From: Maea johnstoni
Taxonomy: Eukaryota > Annelida > Polychaeta > Spionida > Magelonidae
Reading direction: 5' to 3'
Length of the DNA stretch: 64,000 nt
Assembly: GCA_963942565.1 (NCBI GenBank)
Contig: OZ012700.1
Span: 27,365,767 to 27,429,766 of the forward strand
Shown: positions 1-37,721 of the stretch, piece by piece
Layout of the letters: each line of letters starts with the position of its first letter
Numbering within the stretch: position 1 is the first letter of the stretch
The notes under the pieces: model-generated
Databases searched by the model: none
The model's input: the letters and a program-made list of their open reading frames with translations, nothing else
What the model was told of the DNA's origin: nothing
Translations under genes and position numbers: made by a program

Positions 1-128
1 CATCTTAATGGTTGTAATTATATGGATGAATTATCTTTGCCCCTGAAAAATAGGACATCCAAATATTTCAAAACTGTCAGTTTTGCGCACACAGTTTCTA
101 AATCAAATAATCCTGGCTTAGTCCCTGT
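1..128. repeat. Right-end fragment of the 'TTAGCCAG' MITE family
   Basis: The tract ends in a degenerate 'cacagtttctaaat...cctggcttagtccctg', matching the right end of the ~310-bp inverted-repeat family seen intact at 30944-31252. The left part lies outside the window. Nothing else is recognisable up to position 523. Confidence 0.5.
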
Positions 129-1124
129 TCAGGTGATGCACTGAATGCATTTGCATTTCACCAGTTTTCTGGTCCTCTGACCACACTAGACAAAAGGTGC
201 AGTAGCCTAGCTACAAGGCTCTATTATGAATTTACTTTATTATATATAGAAGCCTGCACCTATACTAGATAGGGACCTGTGGCCTACTGTTGGCCATTTA
301 GTTCACACAACTGCCACATGAGGGAGATTAGTGTCCTGTTTTCACCTGAGTTCCTAGTATACTGCAGTGCCATCTATCCACAAGGGATGACATTTAAATA
401 GGGCCTGGGAGGCAGGCTAAAGGTGCAGAAGCTAAATATCTTCTTCAACCATTGTTTAGTTGCTTAGTTTAGATCAGGAGATGACCTATTATGAAATCTG
501 TTGTAGTTATTCCAACCCCTAATACTCGGCTCAGTCACAATCAGGGTGCAAAACAGGTTCTTTTATAGTAACACCACTGAAAACCTTATATATTTCATAT
601 GGTTATGTATTTTGTTGTCTTCTTTAGATTTCTGGATAGCTGACATTTAGGGCAATCCGAAAATGTATCACATGGCTACATTTGATATTAGTACAGGACC
701 ACAGGAATAGATAGAAGATATAAAATCTAGCAAAAATGGCTGTTTTTGAGTCTCACTTTTAAAATGCATTAGTTTCAATTGGTTGTCAAGTAATATAATT
801 GCAAGTTTTTATGGCAACCATCATGACCAGTACTTCCAGTATTTTCCAAAGTTTTTTCTACTTTTTATTTCATTCTGATCGGAGTCATTTCACGGAAATG
901 GGAGCAGTTTTACCTAAAAGACTCTGATAATAATACATTCAGCATTTTTGACCTTTTAAGACTTTGTCTTTGTTGAAAAGAGAGAGAAATATCTATAAAT
1001 GCCAAAAATGGTCTCTATTTGGCCTGCTTAAAGCCTTTGCAATATCTTAGGGCATATTTTGTATACTAGATGAAATAACAAATGCCTTGATTTTGATCAA
1101 AATTCAATTTCATGATGAAAAGCG

Positions 1125-1138
1125 TAGTGTCCGTGACA
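1125..1138 (+). repeat. Internal motif copy 1, TAGTGTCCGTGACA
   Basis: First of six copies of a 14-mer with a TGTC-CGT-GACA inverted core, all inside the 527-4491 element. Such repeated internal sites often bind a transposase; that role is inferred. Confidence 0.6.
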
Positions 1139-1290
1139 CCATATCATATCTCTAAGTTGTGAGAGGTTGGCAGTAGTTAAGTGTCTCCAGTATGGAGGCC
1201 AGAGGTTCTGTTTTGTAAAATATGCAAAGGTGTCTTCACACTCTTTATTACACACCAGCACCAGATGAAAATGTAAAAAGTGCAGTTTTG

Positions 1291-1304
1291 TAGTGTCCGT
1301 GACA
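1291..1304 (+). repeat. Internal motif copy 2, TAGTGTCCGTGACA
   Basis: Exact copy of the 14-mer, 166 bp after copy 1. Confidence 0.6.
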
Positions 1305-1852
1305 TTTGAAGTTGCTGGTCATTTGATAATGAAATAATAAACATAATTCAAAGGGATCAGTGAATTATCATGTATCTGTATATAAGTAAAAATGATATGT
1401 AAGAAAGATCAGGAATATATTCTCTTTTTCATTTTTTAAGAATTTCTGGCTGTCAGCAGTGGATAAATTTCAAGAACTAAGATCAGAGCACAAGATCAGT
1501 GATTACAAACTATTCCAACCAGGTTAATAAGTAGCATTTACACAAAGGCACATATAACTACTACAAAGGGCGTCTTTTTTAAAAGAGGAAAATCTTTTTG
1601 TACTACTTAGGGTCTGAAATCGCAGTTTTCCACCAAAAACATAGTGAGCAAGAAAAAACTACAAAATCTGTTACTTTTCTGTGTACTTTTACATTTATTT
1701 TATGAAAATACAGCGATCCTCGTTCCACGGTCTAGACCGTGCTCTGGCTAGAGCCAAAATTCATGCATTTTGTAACCAACCAGTAATAACATTAGTACTT
1801 GAATATATGTCTAATTTCTTCACTATCATCATTACTAGATGAATGGTTATTA

Positions 1853-1866
1853 TGTCATGGACACTA
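1853..1866 (-). repeat. Internal motif copy 3 (reverse orientation)
   Basis: TGTCATGGACACTA is the reverse complement of the motif with one change. Confidence 0.5.
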
Positions 1867-3212
1867 CAGATAGACATTGCCCATTAGACACCCAGCAGAG
1901 CACTAGTAAAATCTTTTGGGCCAGATTTCCTTTCAAAGATGATCAATGGCACCTGGATAACTTATAGTTAATGCCTTATTTCATCTGTAGTATGGTTTAC
2001 TATTCCTCTTAAAGGTGGTAACACCTTGATACATGCAGAATATGAGTGACATCACTAAATTACGTGCTCCATTGACTTTGGAGGGAGACATGTGCTCTGA
2101 AATAAGTGATAAGAAAGGTGTGATCAAAAATGGGAAGAATTAAGTAATTAGGAACCAAACTAGCAAAGCAAACTTAGCAGGAACAGAAGGGAGAGTGACT
2201 AGAGGCCAAAAGGCCAATCGGTCTGTCAGAGGTGCTCTTAAGGAACTTCTGCAGAAAGAATGAGGAAATATTATTAAAATTGCAATGGATCCTGAAAAGG
2301 AACTTACCGGAGAGAAAACACAAAAACTGCAGAAACGGAAAGAAAGAGAGGACAAACGATGCTGTTCAAAAATAAATGCAGGAAAAATGCAGGTATAGTA
2401 AAAAGAAAAGGGAACAAACATTTGAAGAAATAAGAAAGCTTAAGAAGGAAGAGAGATAATAAGAAAGACGAGAAAAAACAAACACTGCAAACAGAGCCAG
2501 ACTAAGAGAGACTCAGACTGTCTGCAAACCAAGCAAAGGAGGTGAGGAGAAAAGTGTTGGTACAGAAGATGATTGTAATCATCAACACACAATCATCAAC
2601 ATCATGATGATGAGAGAAATTTTACAGAGAAGTATCCAGAAATAGAGGATGTCTGTAAAGATGATTCACAAGAAAAGAGTGAAAGATTAGATGATGATAC
2701 AAAACCACACTACCTGCCCCATATTTACTTCCAAAACATCAAAGTACAGAACATTATCCAACATTATCGATTTCATCCAAATTTGAAAGGACAATTTTGA
2801 TTTTCAGATTAATGCGAAAAGGTTTCTGTGCAGAAAGGCAAGAAAACCCAAGAGACCCCCTTTCCCGTTGAAGTGATATATACACTGAAGCGGGCAGCAT
2901 AAGTGTAAAGTGCTGGACTGCTGTGATGGGATTTAAAGCCAGAGATGCCACCAGCAAATACCATGAGCACTGGTATACCTAGTGGACCCAAAACAAAAAA
3001 AGTCCTCAAAGCTCCATCTGATATCAAAATGAGTGGACAGAGAATGCTGTCTTACACCCTGAAAGACCTTTTTAGGGCTGTATGTGGAACAGTGATGACT
3101 GGTGTCACAACATAGTGAATCAAGATTTTGGCTGTATGTCACACTAAAATATGGAGCCCGAACCAGCATGTTTGATGACTCTGGTGAACAGAGCTACCGA
3201 TTTCTAAGGCAG

Positions 3213-3443
3213 TTAACCCATTCACACTCAGAGTTCCCCAGGAAAGTATCGTCTGCTATTTTCATACTTTTAAAAATAACTTGGAAATAAAGCAAATTCT
3301 CACAAAATATTTGAAGGAGAGTTGTTGGTTATATTCTGATAAACATTTCTCCTTCAAATAATTTTGATAAAAACACTTTTGTGAGGAAAATATCAACAAA
3401 ATAGTCAGGCCTGTTTTGGCCGCTCTGAGTGCCAATGGGTTAA
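3213..3443 (+). mobile_element. TTAA MITE, 'CCCATTCACACTCAGAG' family
   Basis: TTAA flanks both ends. Terminal inverted repeats read TTAACCCATTCACACTCAGA on the left and the complement of TTAACCCATTGGCACTCAGA on the right. The near-identical copy at 61707-61937 defines the family. TTAA duplication and CCC termini suggest piggyBac-type mobilisation. The element sits inside the larger transposon 527-4491. Confidence 0.8.
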
Positions 3444-3558
3444 AAACACTGAACATGGTCATTTTATTGATGATTTAAATTGTAATGCTTTTAGTTCTAA
3501 TGCAGTTTTCTTTTTCAATGAAAGGTGAAAAATTATAGTAAAATTTCGAACTCTTGCA

Positions 3559-3572
3559 TAGTGTCCGTGACA
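3559..3572 (+). repeat. Internal motif copy 4, TAGTGTCCGTGACA
   Basis: Exact copy of the 14-mer of the 527-4491 element. Confidence 0.6.
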
Positions 3573-3917
3573 TAAGTCATATATCTACTTTAGCTGGTTG
3601 ACATAGTACAAGTTGGCCTTCATATTGCAGCTATTGGGTTTATGTTGTGCATTATAGACTATACAACTGGTAAGGAGTTTTAAGAATTCATTTTAAGATA
3701 TTACCACACTTAATATACATGTTATCTAACTTTCTTTTTGTTCCATTTCTAATCATGGTCTTGTGTGAATAATTACTTAAACTGAGTGGGAATTTAATTT
3801 TAAAACACACAGAAAAACTTTAACTTGTAGATAGTGAGACAAGTTTACAGTAATTTATTAAACTATTTCAACTTAACTGGCTTTTGAACATTCTTTCACC
3901 AGTTTCTTGTGGTGCTG

Positions 3918-3931
3918 TAGTGTCCGCGACA
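3918..3931 (+). repeat. Internal motif copy 5, one mismatch
   Basis: TAGTGTCCGCGACA, one base different from the consensus. Confidence 0.55.
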
Positions 3932-4292
3932 AATGGGACCTATATTAGTTATCATCAGTATTACGACATCTTTGAGGATAATTACTCCACTAAGTGTTTT
4001 CTTTTAACAAATGCATCTGTAATGTTACATCAATCATCAATTGGAGGTATCTTATGACTAATAGCTTCAAAAAAAGAACTGTTGCAATGATGAAAATAAG
4101 TCTGTTGGAAAGCTGCATTTCTGTTGAATTTTAAGTTAAATGAATACACAAGAATTCATGACTGAACAACCACTATCTTTGTTTATTTCTAAATCACTGA
4201 TTTTTGCTTGTCATAGAAAACCAGTTAAAAGCTATATTGCACACTGTGGAGGTCTTTTATTTAGATGTAACTCCTCTGTTATCTCAATTCTG

Positions 4293-4306
4293 TAGTGTCC
4301 GTGACA
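4293..4306 (+). repeat. Internal motif copy 6, TAGTGTCCGTGACA
   Basis: Exact copy, about 155 bp from the right terminal inverted repeat. Confidence 0.6.
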
Positions 4307-4528
4307 TGAAAAATGACGTACAAAATCACTCAAAAAGATTTAAGAAGGGAACAAAAACTTAAGTGGGAACTATATAATAATGAAACCTCAGTATCTAAGC
4401 TTTTGAATAGACACAAATAAACACACATCTGAGAAACTTCATTTTTGTTACATGGTGAGACTGTTTTGACACCCTGATTGTGACTGAGCCGACTGTATAC
4501 AGCTTTAATTTGGACTGCTAGAAGTTTC

Positions 4529-4710
4529 ACTTTGCAGTACTGCTGGAGGGTATTGGTGTTACTTTGATATCACACATTCATGCACTCTTGAAAACTATAT
4601 AGACCTGTACAAAGCAGGATATGTACTTCGCTTTACAGCCCTGCTGGAGGGTATTTATGCTACTTTGATTTCGAGCATTCAAGCACTCAAACTATATAGA
4701 TACAGACCAG
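4529..4710. repeat. Two-copy ~90-bp tandem repeat
   Basis: Both units share 'ctgctggagggtatt', then 'actttgat', then 'cattca.gcactc' and 'aaactatatag'. The array lies just right of the transposon end. Confidence 0.6.
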
Positions 4711-5003
4711 GATATTTTTTTGAAGGATTTTATTTTGGTGCTATCAAGGAAAGCGCGAATATAGCGATAATTAAATGCCGGTAAAAAATACCAGTTGTAC
4801 AGTACTACCCTCACAATGCCAGCAGAACCATCTGCTCCTATTATTAGACCTTCTGCTTATAATAAATCAAAGTTGTACAAGAAAATTACTTTAACGTGGA
4901 TATCAGCCATCTCATTATTGTCCTGCATCATACCTATCACATCAAAATGATGTAATCACTATAAAATTCATTTTAGAATTCATTTATTTTTGGGTGCAAT
5001 TTA

Positions 5004-5240
5004 GGGTAACCGCCTTGGCCTAGTAGTTAAGATGCCTGGCTCCCAATCGTGAGTTCACAGGTTCGCGTCTCCATTGGATCCCCATTAGCAGGTTGGCCTG
5101 GTCGCTATATAAACATGCGGCATTGTGGAGGGCTGTCTATGGTTCTTCTGCAACTGAAAGACCCCTTGGAACTATTCGTGAAGAGAAGGGAATTTCTTGC
5201 CCGTTCTGGTTTTCTCTCTAATATAAGCTGTTGAGATGTA
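5004..5240 (+). mobile_element. tRNA-derived SINE
   Basis: The head carries an A-box-like 'tggcctagtagttaag' and a B-box-like 'ggttcgcgtctcc' about 35 bp later, the spacing expected of a tRNA-derived pol III promoter. It does not fold into a convincing intact tRNA with an acceptor stem, so I call a SINE. The 3' limit is uncertain. Confidence 0.6.
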
Positions 5241-5795
5241 GAAACCCAATCCTTCCTTCTTGGATGCACTTTCTAGCCCTTCCATGCCAGAACTATTTTC
5301 TCAATTGTGCCAAAGATTTGTTTAGAACTCATTATGACGTCCTACATCAAAGATATCATCAGCTAAGACCCTCATGAATAAACCATGCAGTTATTCTACC
5401 TCTTTATTCCTAAAGGTCAAAGGTCACTCGCATGCAGAGACCTCCGCATTACACAAGCAATATATCATAGTGCGCGTAAATAATTAACTCCGCACTTCAG
5501 GGTTCCGCCAGACACAATAGAAATTCTCATAGAAGTTGCGCTTTCACAGTCAGTTCCTGTACTGCACAGAAAGGCTCAATGCAAGAGGTGACATTTTGGA
5601 TTGAGGGTGTAATATTTTGGTAGGACGCACCAAGTTGTGCATAGACTACCCAGTGCTGCTGTAGATGCGAGTCAGAAGCTAGCAGGGATGTGGTCTGGAT
5701 GTGGCAGGGTTGAAGGACGCCACCTAGTGTCAACTTTCCCACCCTATAGTACAGTGAGTTACGTTATAGCCACATGGCTTAAACATCATCATGTC

Positions 5796-6026
5796 TTAAC
5801 CTATTAATGCTTAAGAGTTCCTACAGAAATTGTCGTCTGGATCTTAGATCCATTTGACCATAACTTTTGAATTGAGAATGCTTTCACAAAATATTTGAAG
5901 GGGAGTTGTTAGTAATAGTTTGATTGACATTTCTCCATCAAATATTTTCCTAATTAACCTTTTGCCTACAGGTTATCATCAAAATTGTCAGGCTGTATTT
6001 GGCCGCTTTGAGTATTAATGGGTTAA
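5796..6026 (+). mobile_element. TTAA MITE, divergent member of the 3213 family
   Basis: TTAA at both ends, and the shared interior 'acaaaatatttgaagg.gagttgtt' and 'ggccgctttgagt', mark it as an older copy of the family at 3213-3443 and 61707-61937. Confidence 0.7.
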
Positions 6027-6130
6027 GGCAGTCAGCAGGGATGTGGTCTGGATGTGGCAGGGTTGAAGGACGCCACCTAGTGTCAACTTTCCCACCCTAT
6101 AGTAAAGTGAGTTATATTTAGCCACGTGAC

Positions 6131-6344
6131 TTAACCTCAAATGCTGCTGTTGGCTGATTTGGCCAATACAAAATTATGCAAAAAAACTGAAAAATGGCTG
6201 AAACCCTGGCATATGGGTACTCATCTGAAAATGCTCAGCGAGAGCTATCCAATGAACATCAATATGACAGGGTTTAGATGGTTTTCAAAAATCTTTGCAT
6301 CCTTTTACTTTGGACGAAAGTAACCTCAGCATTGGAAGGGTTAA
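6131..6344 (+). mobile_element. TTAA MITE, 'ATGCTGCTGGTGGC' family
   Basis: TTAA-flanked, starts near 'atgctgctgttggc' and ends 'cattggaagggttaa'. One of more than a dozen copies in this window, all ~215 bp when complete. Confidence 0.8.
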
Positions 6345-6351
6345 ACATGTC

Positions 6352-6564
6352 TTAACCCTTATGCTGCTGGTGGCTAATTTGGCCAATACAAAACGATGCA
6401 ATTTTCTTTATTAAATGACTGAAAGTCTGGCACTTAGGTACTCATCTGAGAGTACTCATTTAGATCTATCTAATGAATACCAACATGATATGTTTTAGAT
6501 GGTTAGCAAAAAACTTTGCATCTTTTGCTTTGGATGAAAGTAGCCTTAGCATTGGAAGGGTTAA
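6352..6564 (+). mobile_element. TTAA MITE, 'ATGCTGCTGGTGGC' family
   Basis: Starts TTAACCCTTATGCTGCTGGT and ends CATTGGAAGGGTTAA. It lies 7 bp from the previous copy, in the same orientation. Confidence 0.85.
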
Positions 6565-7082
6565 GGCAGTCAGCAGTAGAGATGTACTGGTATGGAAGTG
6601 ACAGGGTTGCCGGACGCCATCTAGTGTCAACTTTCCTTCCCTATAGTACAGTGAGTTTCTCAGGGGTGTCCAAGTTTTCAGGTCCTGGAGCACAGCAATT
6701 TTGGGTCGGCGCTGTGCGAAAGGTCACCAGGTGGCACTACCATACCAGTCTTGTAGCAATAATGAAGACCTGTACCAACCAATTATATTAGTGGTACCAA
6801 TATATGGTATTGACACATTCTCTTTACAGTATTATCTGTATTTAAAGATGCAAATGAAACATTTAACAGAATCATATGGTCATACTTCCTGAAGATTACC
6901 TGAGTTAAACAGTGTTACTTAGTACAATGGCCAGCCACCCATGTTTGGTACAAGGGTATTGTCTTGTTGCCCATTTTGAGGCCTTCGTTGCATGCTTGTG
7001 TGTCAGTTGGACCACATGATTTAACCATGGATGTAACAGGGTTGAAGAACTTTGTGTATGTTTGTTAGTATAGATATAATTA

Positions 7083-7616
7083 TGTATATATATATATATA
7101 TATATATACCGTATTACCCCGCATACAACACGCACCCCATAGATAATACGCACCCCCTCCCCAAGTCCCTTTCCCATATGTAAAACACAATGCCCTGTTT
7201 ATAACACGCAGGCGGAGTTGGGGAGTGGGAATCTTGACCCCAGTACTGTAACCCGCGTTGACTCAGATAATTAGAGGCTCAAATCGTACTGTGGTTATAG
7301 TGCTCAGAGTCACTGTGCAAGTGATACCAATTAACAGTACGGGAAAAGTCTATTTTCAAACATGATCTGGTACGTCCAGGGTATCAGAATGGCAATCATC
7401 ATAACGTCGTCATGGTGACAGGCCAATAGACAATAGGAACCCACCAAAGTATTTTCGACCATGCCCCACAATGTCTATAGAATCGCTGTAAAAATGTTCT
7501 GGTTTATGTACCCGTTGATTACACGCACCCCCTCCTTAACGTAGGTTCTGCAGAGTATAAAAGTGCGTGTTGTATGCGGGGTAATACGGTATATATATAT
7601 ATATATATATATATAT
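7083..7616. repeat. (TA)n microsatellite split by a MITE
   Basis: A TA array (7083-7108) resumes at 7590-7616. The two halves flank the MITE 7109-7589 exactly. Confidence 0.85.
7109..7589. mobile_element. MITE with CCGTATTACCCCGCATACAA termini, inserted in a TA array
   Basis: Terminal inverted repeats of ~28 bp: the left begins CCGTATTACCCCGCATACAA and the right ends with its complement 'tgtatgcggggtaatacgg'. TA lies on each side. TA target duplication and these termini fit a Tc1/mariner/pogo-type non-autonomous element (inference). Confidence 0.85.
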
Positions 7617-7861
7617 AACATTTTTTGGAACCTGTCACCTTCCTTTTAATGATACCCTTTGCTAAGATTAGAGGCATCCAGCATCAGTTAAGTCTATATG
7701 TTTGCACCATCCTTTTCTTTTTTATCGTGAGCACCCAGGGTACATGTTGAACCTTGAGAAAACCTCATAAAAGATGTGACCGTCTCGCTCTTCCTTATGT
7801 ACAGTGTTTGTCTGTATTGTAGAAAAAATAAAAGAATAAAAAAGTCTCTTATTCTTTATAG

Positions 7862-7898
7862 AGTCGGAGTCTGTGGAACCCCAGTCTTTCCTATGGCG
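7862..7898 (+). pseudogene. Decoy copy of PASK exon 1 start with its acceptor
   Basis: 'tctttatag' followed by 'agtcggagtctgtggaacc' repeats the acceptor and first ~37 bases of the coding exon that starts at 7966, 104 bp upstream of it. The copy then diverges into intron sequence. Confidence 0.7.
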
Positions 7899-7965
7899 AT
7901 GCTATTGTTTAGATAAACTGATTAATTGCTGATGTTAAACCTGTGGTTATTCTTGATCTTTGTAG

Positions 7966-33966
<26,001 letters not shown>

Positions 33967-34059
33967 CAAACAGGGGGAGGTGACAGGGAGTTATCCTTAT
34001 TTAGATTGAGTTAACTTATATATGCTGAAAGCATGAACGCCTACCATTTGCAGGTATCT

Positions 34060-34331
34060 GGGGCTTGTTTTGGCGAGATCTGGTTCAAACCAAAGTCGTT
34101 TTGGCGAGTGCTTTCACCCCTGGTTTGAACTTGGTTCAAGAAGTTTTAACCACTGATTGATAGTGGTTCGAGCTATGAACTATGGGAGATAAAACATGGG
34201 GTCCAGTCACATGGGGCTATACCAGGCATGTGATCTGGTCGAACCAAAGTAGTTTTATCGAGCTGGTTCTGGTTAATCACATGGTTTGTGACGTTTCTGG
34301 TTGGAACCAGGCTCTCCAAAACAAGCCCCTG
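34060..34331. mobile_element. Inverted-repeat element 'GGGGCTTGTTTTGG' in the PASK 3' UTR
   Basis: 'ggggcttgttttggcgag' mirrors 'ctccaaaacaagcccc'; inner 'ctggttcaaacc' repeats occur on both arms. Confidence 0.65.
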
Positions 34332-36111
34332 ATGTCTTCTGACATCTCTTAACCCTTTCATTCTAGTAGTGCCCCAAAAAAGCACTGACTGTTCTGGTAA
34401 TTTCTTTGGGACTCAGACTAAAGACGTTTTCATTGACACAGTTGAAGGGAAAACGTTGCTGCTCAAAATCCAAGTCACACTTTCCAATAAATATTTTATG
34501 AATTCATGCATAATACTGAAGTAATTTCCCGAAGTGTTTTGTTCCAGATGATAGTATGACTGTGTTAAGGTTAGGACTGTTTCGCTAATGACTGTGTTAA
34601 GTTATAGGATTATAGTTTGTTAAGGAGATGTGGGAACTGTGCCCTATGGTCAGCTATGTGTGGAGATGTATGTATATACATGCGGCCGAGAGACTTATTT
34701 ATGTCATGATGTTTACTGTATTCCTCTTCATCATGAAACTATACCAGATTTGACATTGCCAAGGAGTTTGTGCTATTTGGCATTTCGGCAGTGTTTCTGT
34801 TTATTCGAGCCATTCACCATCTCACCCCAAGTCACTAGGAACTTCCTTTTATCTGCCTTAAGGCATGTGAGAGAGTTGCCCCTGGCTTGAGTTTGAGGAT
34901 AGAATGGCTGAAAATTGAGTACCGTAAATTCACGGTAATTTGAGACACTTTGATAAAAACTAATGATGATTGTAATAGTGTACTTGTGGAGGATTATTGA
35001 AAACATCATGTTAATATATCATCATTATAATAATCATGATTACTGTTATTATTATTTTTATTATTATTATTATTTATTACTATTATATTCCTTTGATTAA
35101 GCACGCAGACCCTAAATAAGCGTGTTCAAGCTCGTAGCAGCCATGAATTGTTACCGCAATTGGTGGCGGGCTAATCGGAAGCTTGGCAATTCTCCTTCTA
35201 GCGAGTTTTTTTTTCCAACCTGTTACCTGCACATCCGCTTATTTTGAGGAATATGGTATTATTGTTACTATTATTGCATATTGAATTGATTACGATGACC
35301 AAGCCACATAGTCTAGTATTTATTGGAAGTATATTCTGTAAGATGTTGTTCAAAGGCTGGCAGGCTTATATCCCAATATGTTTAGAGTCCTCATGAAACT
35401 GTCATCTGGGGCTAGCAGACTTTGAAGGTTTCTTATTAATAAAGCACAAATTCTGAAACTATTTGAAGAAGAATTGTAGTTCAATTTTGTTCATCTTGGA
35501 AGTTATTTTTGAGTATCGTAGTATTTGCAGTTGATACCTATTAAGAGTAAATCTTGAACATAAAAGGTTAAACTGGTTTTTGCTATTTTCAAATTAGTAT
35601 TTCCCTTAGTTTTACTTAAAGTTTGGCAAAGTGTGTGACTTTTTTGTATGAAAATGTAGATATTTTGTAAGATAATTGTACAGATATTCTGGTGTGTGAT
35701 TTTTGTGATTGTATAGATTGTATTGCCTAGTCACACTCTAACATTCACATATACACATGCTTTTCTCCCTATCAGCAAACTACGCAACATAACCACCATG
35801 CTTGCATACACACATTCTCTATCCATACAGGAGGTAATTAAGAATGTGAGTTGTAATAAAAAAGGAAAGATAGAGTAAGCTTTTTTGCCATGAATAATGT
35901 CCTTTCCCTAGGGAACGAGTGCCTGCATAACTAAGCTATTGTTCCGTGATATTTATTGTCATTTTTTCTCACTCTTAATGGAAAATTTCAAGTGAGGCCC
36001 TAGTGCATTTTTGTATCTGATGTTTTTCAGGATGGACTAATGCTTAATGAAAAGTATGTCTCATGATTCGCTTCATTTGTGTATTTTATATCAATACACA
36101 CACACATATAA

Positions 36112-36115
<4 letters not shown>

Positions 36116-36189
<74 letters not shown>
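36116..36189. repeat. (TA)n microsatellite
   Basis: About 37 TA units. Confidence 0.95.
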
Positions 36190-36192
<3 letters not shown>

Positions 36193-36526
36193 ACTATCGA
36201 TATACATTACCTATCAGAGAGTGTCCCATCTAAGTACTATAAAATAACGCGCCTGGCAGGCAGATGCCATTGATGCACAGTTTAATTTTTGCATAAGGAT
36301 GTTGAATGACAAGCTATCATGTCAGCGTGTTGTACAATATTAGCATAGGGATCAGGTGTCCAAATAATGTTGCATAGTTTGATAAATGCAGATTCCAGGG
36401 GTGCGTAAACTATGCATTAATTAAACTGCAGCAATATTAACACGGTATACAGTACCTCACCATGGTTTGATTTTGTTTAGTAGAAAGGATTTATTTTTAT
36501 GAGGTTTCTGTGATTGAAAGCTGTAC

Positions 36527-36754
36527 TGTATATTCTCAGTAATTGGGTCACTTTTTTATAATTACAATTTTTATGGGTTCAGGGTGGCCCATGCCTTCTG
36601 AAAATACCTTGATGTTGTATCAGGTTCATATTATGTGAAATGGCAAATGGCGATAGATCAAGGGTTGCCCAGATTTCCCATTAATCATTTTGGCAAAATA
36701 ATTATAGTGGCCCAAATTCTTAGGGTGGTCTAAATTTCCGAGAATTTACAGTAG
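36527..36754. mobile_element. MITE, 'TTCTCAGTAATTTGGGAC' family
   Basis: 'tactgtatattctcagtaat' to 'ccgagaatttacagta'. Confidence 0.75.
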
Positions 36755-36863
36755 CCATTTAGTTGAGTGCTGTGCATCTGTGTGAAGATCAATAAATCAT
36801 GATACCAACAAGATGAAAGTGTGTCAGAGTTATTTCATGAGTGTGAATCGGTAGCATCAACTT

Positions 36864-37071
36864 CCATTTTGCTGCTGATGGCTAATTTGGTCAATATGAC
36901 ATGCTAACAAAAAGCGGAGAAATGACTGAAACCCTGGCACATGGGTACATTTATGATAGTACTCCGAAAGAGCTTTCAAATGAATACCAACATGATAGGG
37001 TTTGGATGAATTTCATAAATATTTGCCTTCTTGTGCATATGGCGAAAGTAGCCCAGCATCAGAAGGGTTAT
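36864..37071 (+). mobile_element. Diverged TTAA MITE, 'ATGCTGCTGGTGGC' family
   Basis: 'tttgctgctgatggctaatt' to 'cagcatcagaagggtta'. Confidence 0.7.
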
Positions 37072-37267
37072 GAAATGATTTAAAGTACATAAAACTTTGC
37101 TTACCTCGGAGTCACCTACCTCAGATATTTACATATACTGCACTAAAGTACTCTCATATCATTCCAATTTATTTAATTAAATTGATCAACAAAAACAATG
37201 TTTTCTCTATTGATGATCTTTTTAATGAAATGATAAACATCCAGTTACAAGTTTACAATATTATTAG

Positions 37268-37721
37268 TAATACCCTATTAGAAAGTATAGTCTGGCCTGA
37301 TATACCACCTGAAGGCACCTGTATCCCACATGGGATATGGACAAAGGTTTATCATACTAAAGGTGTCCGACTCTGGCGAAAAGGCTATCATTCCCATATC
37401 TATAAGCAATTGCTTTTAAGGGATAAATATAGAACACCCCAGCAGGAATGTCCAGGACTTTTATTGTCTTTTAACGACATTAGCCACTTGTCTTATCAGT
37501 ATCGAGTATGGGGTGTCATGTAGTCCGTTCACTTAACGAGAAAACCATCTGTTAAACAGCTACGCAGGGCGATCCTATTGGTTCTATTTATAGATCCTCC
37601 TGGCCACCCAGTGTGGGAAAAAACCTAGTCCAGTCGGTCACCTTTAGTATGATAAACCTTTGATATGGATGACTGAGGGTGGATATCAGGCCGGACAACA
37701 CTTTCTAGCAGGGTGTAACAA
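37268..37721. mobile_element. ~450-bp foldback element, 'AGTCTGGCCTGATAT'
   Basis: 'gtctggcctgatataccacc' mirrors 'gggtggatatcaggccggac'. Further in, 'acaaaggtttatcatactaa' mirrors 'tagtatgataaacctttg', so arms of ~100 bp enclose a ~250-bp centre. Confidence 0.75.

Larger units (their letters stand above)
527..4491. mobile_element. ~4.0-kb DNA transposon with ~31-bp terminal inverted repeats
   Basis: The two ends are near-perfect inverted repeats. The left end starts CGGCTCAGTCACAATCAGGG at 527 and continues to about 557. The right end reads its reverse complement at 4461-4491. Both ends are flanked by ACT (524-526 and 4492-4494), a likely 3-bp target duplication. Inside are six copies of TAGTGTCCGTGACA or a close variant, five direct and one reversed, and an A-rich, coding-like but degraded tract at about 2140-3200. 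A short open frame at 2963-3115 has a lysine-rich stretch. I do not recognise the transposase; the 3-bp duplication would fit CACTA/EnSpm, Academ or Harbinger groups, but the termini do not decide it. A TTAA MITE (3213-3443) is nested inside. Confidence 0.65.
5670..6660. repeat. Three ~90-bp repeat units separated by MITEs
   Basis: The unit with core 'ctagtgtcaactttcc..ccctatagta' occurs at about 5668-5760, 6030-6120 and 6568-6660. The gaps between units are filled by three TTAA MITEs (5796-6026, 6131-6344, 6352-6564), so an older tandem array was later split by insertions. Confidence 0.65.

Noticed and set aside
5004-5080. Possible functional tRNA gene
   Set aside because: A and B boxes are present but no acceptor stem pairing or clear anticodon arm; better explained as a SINE head.
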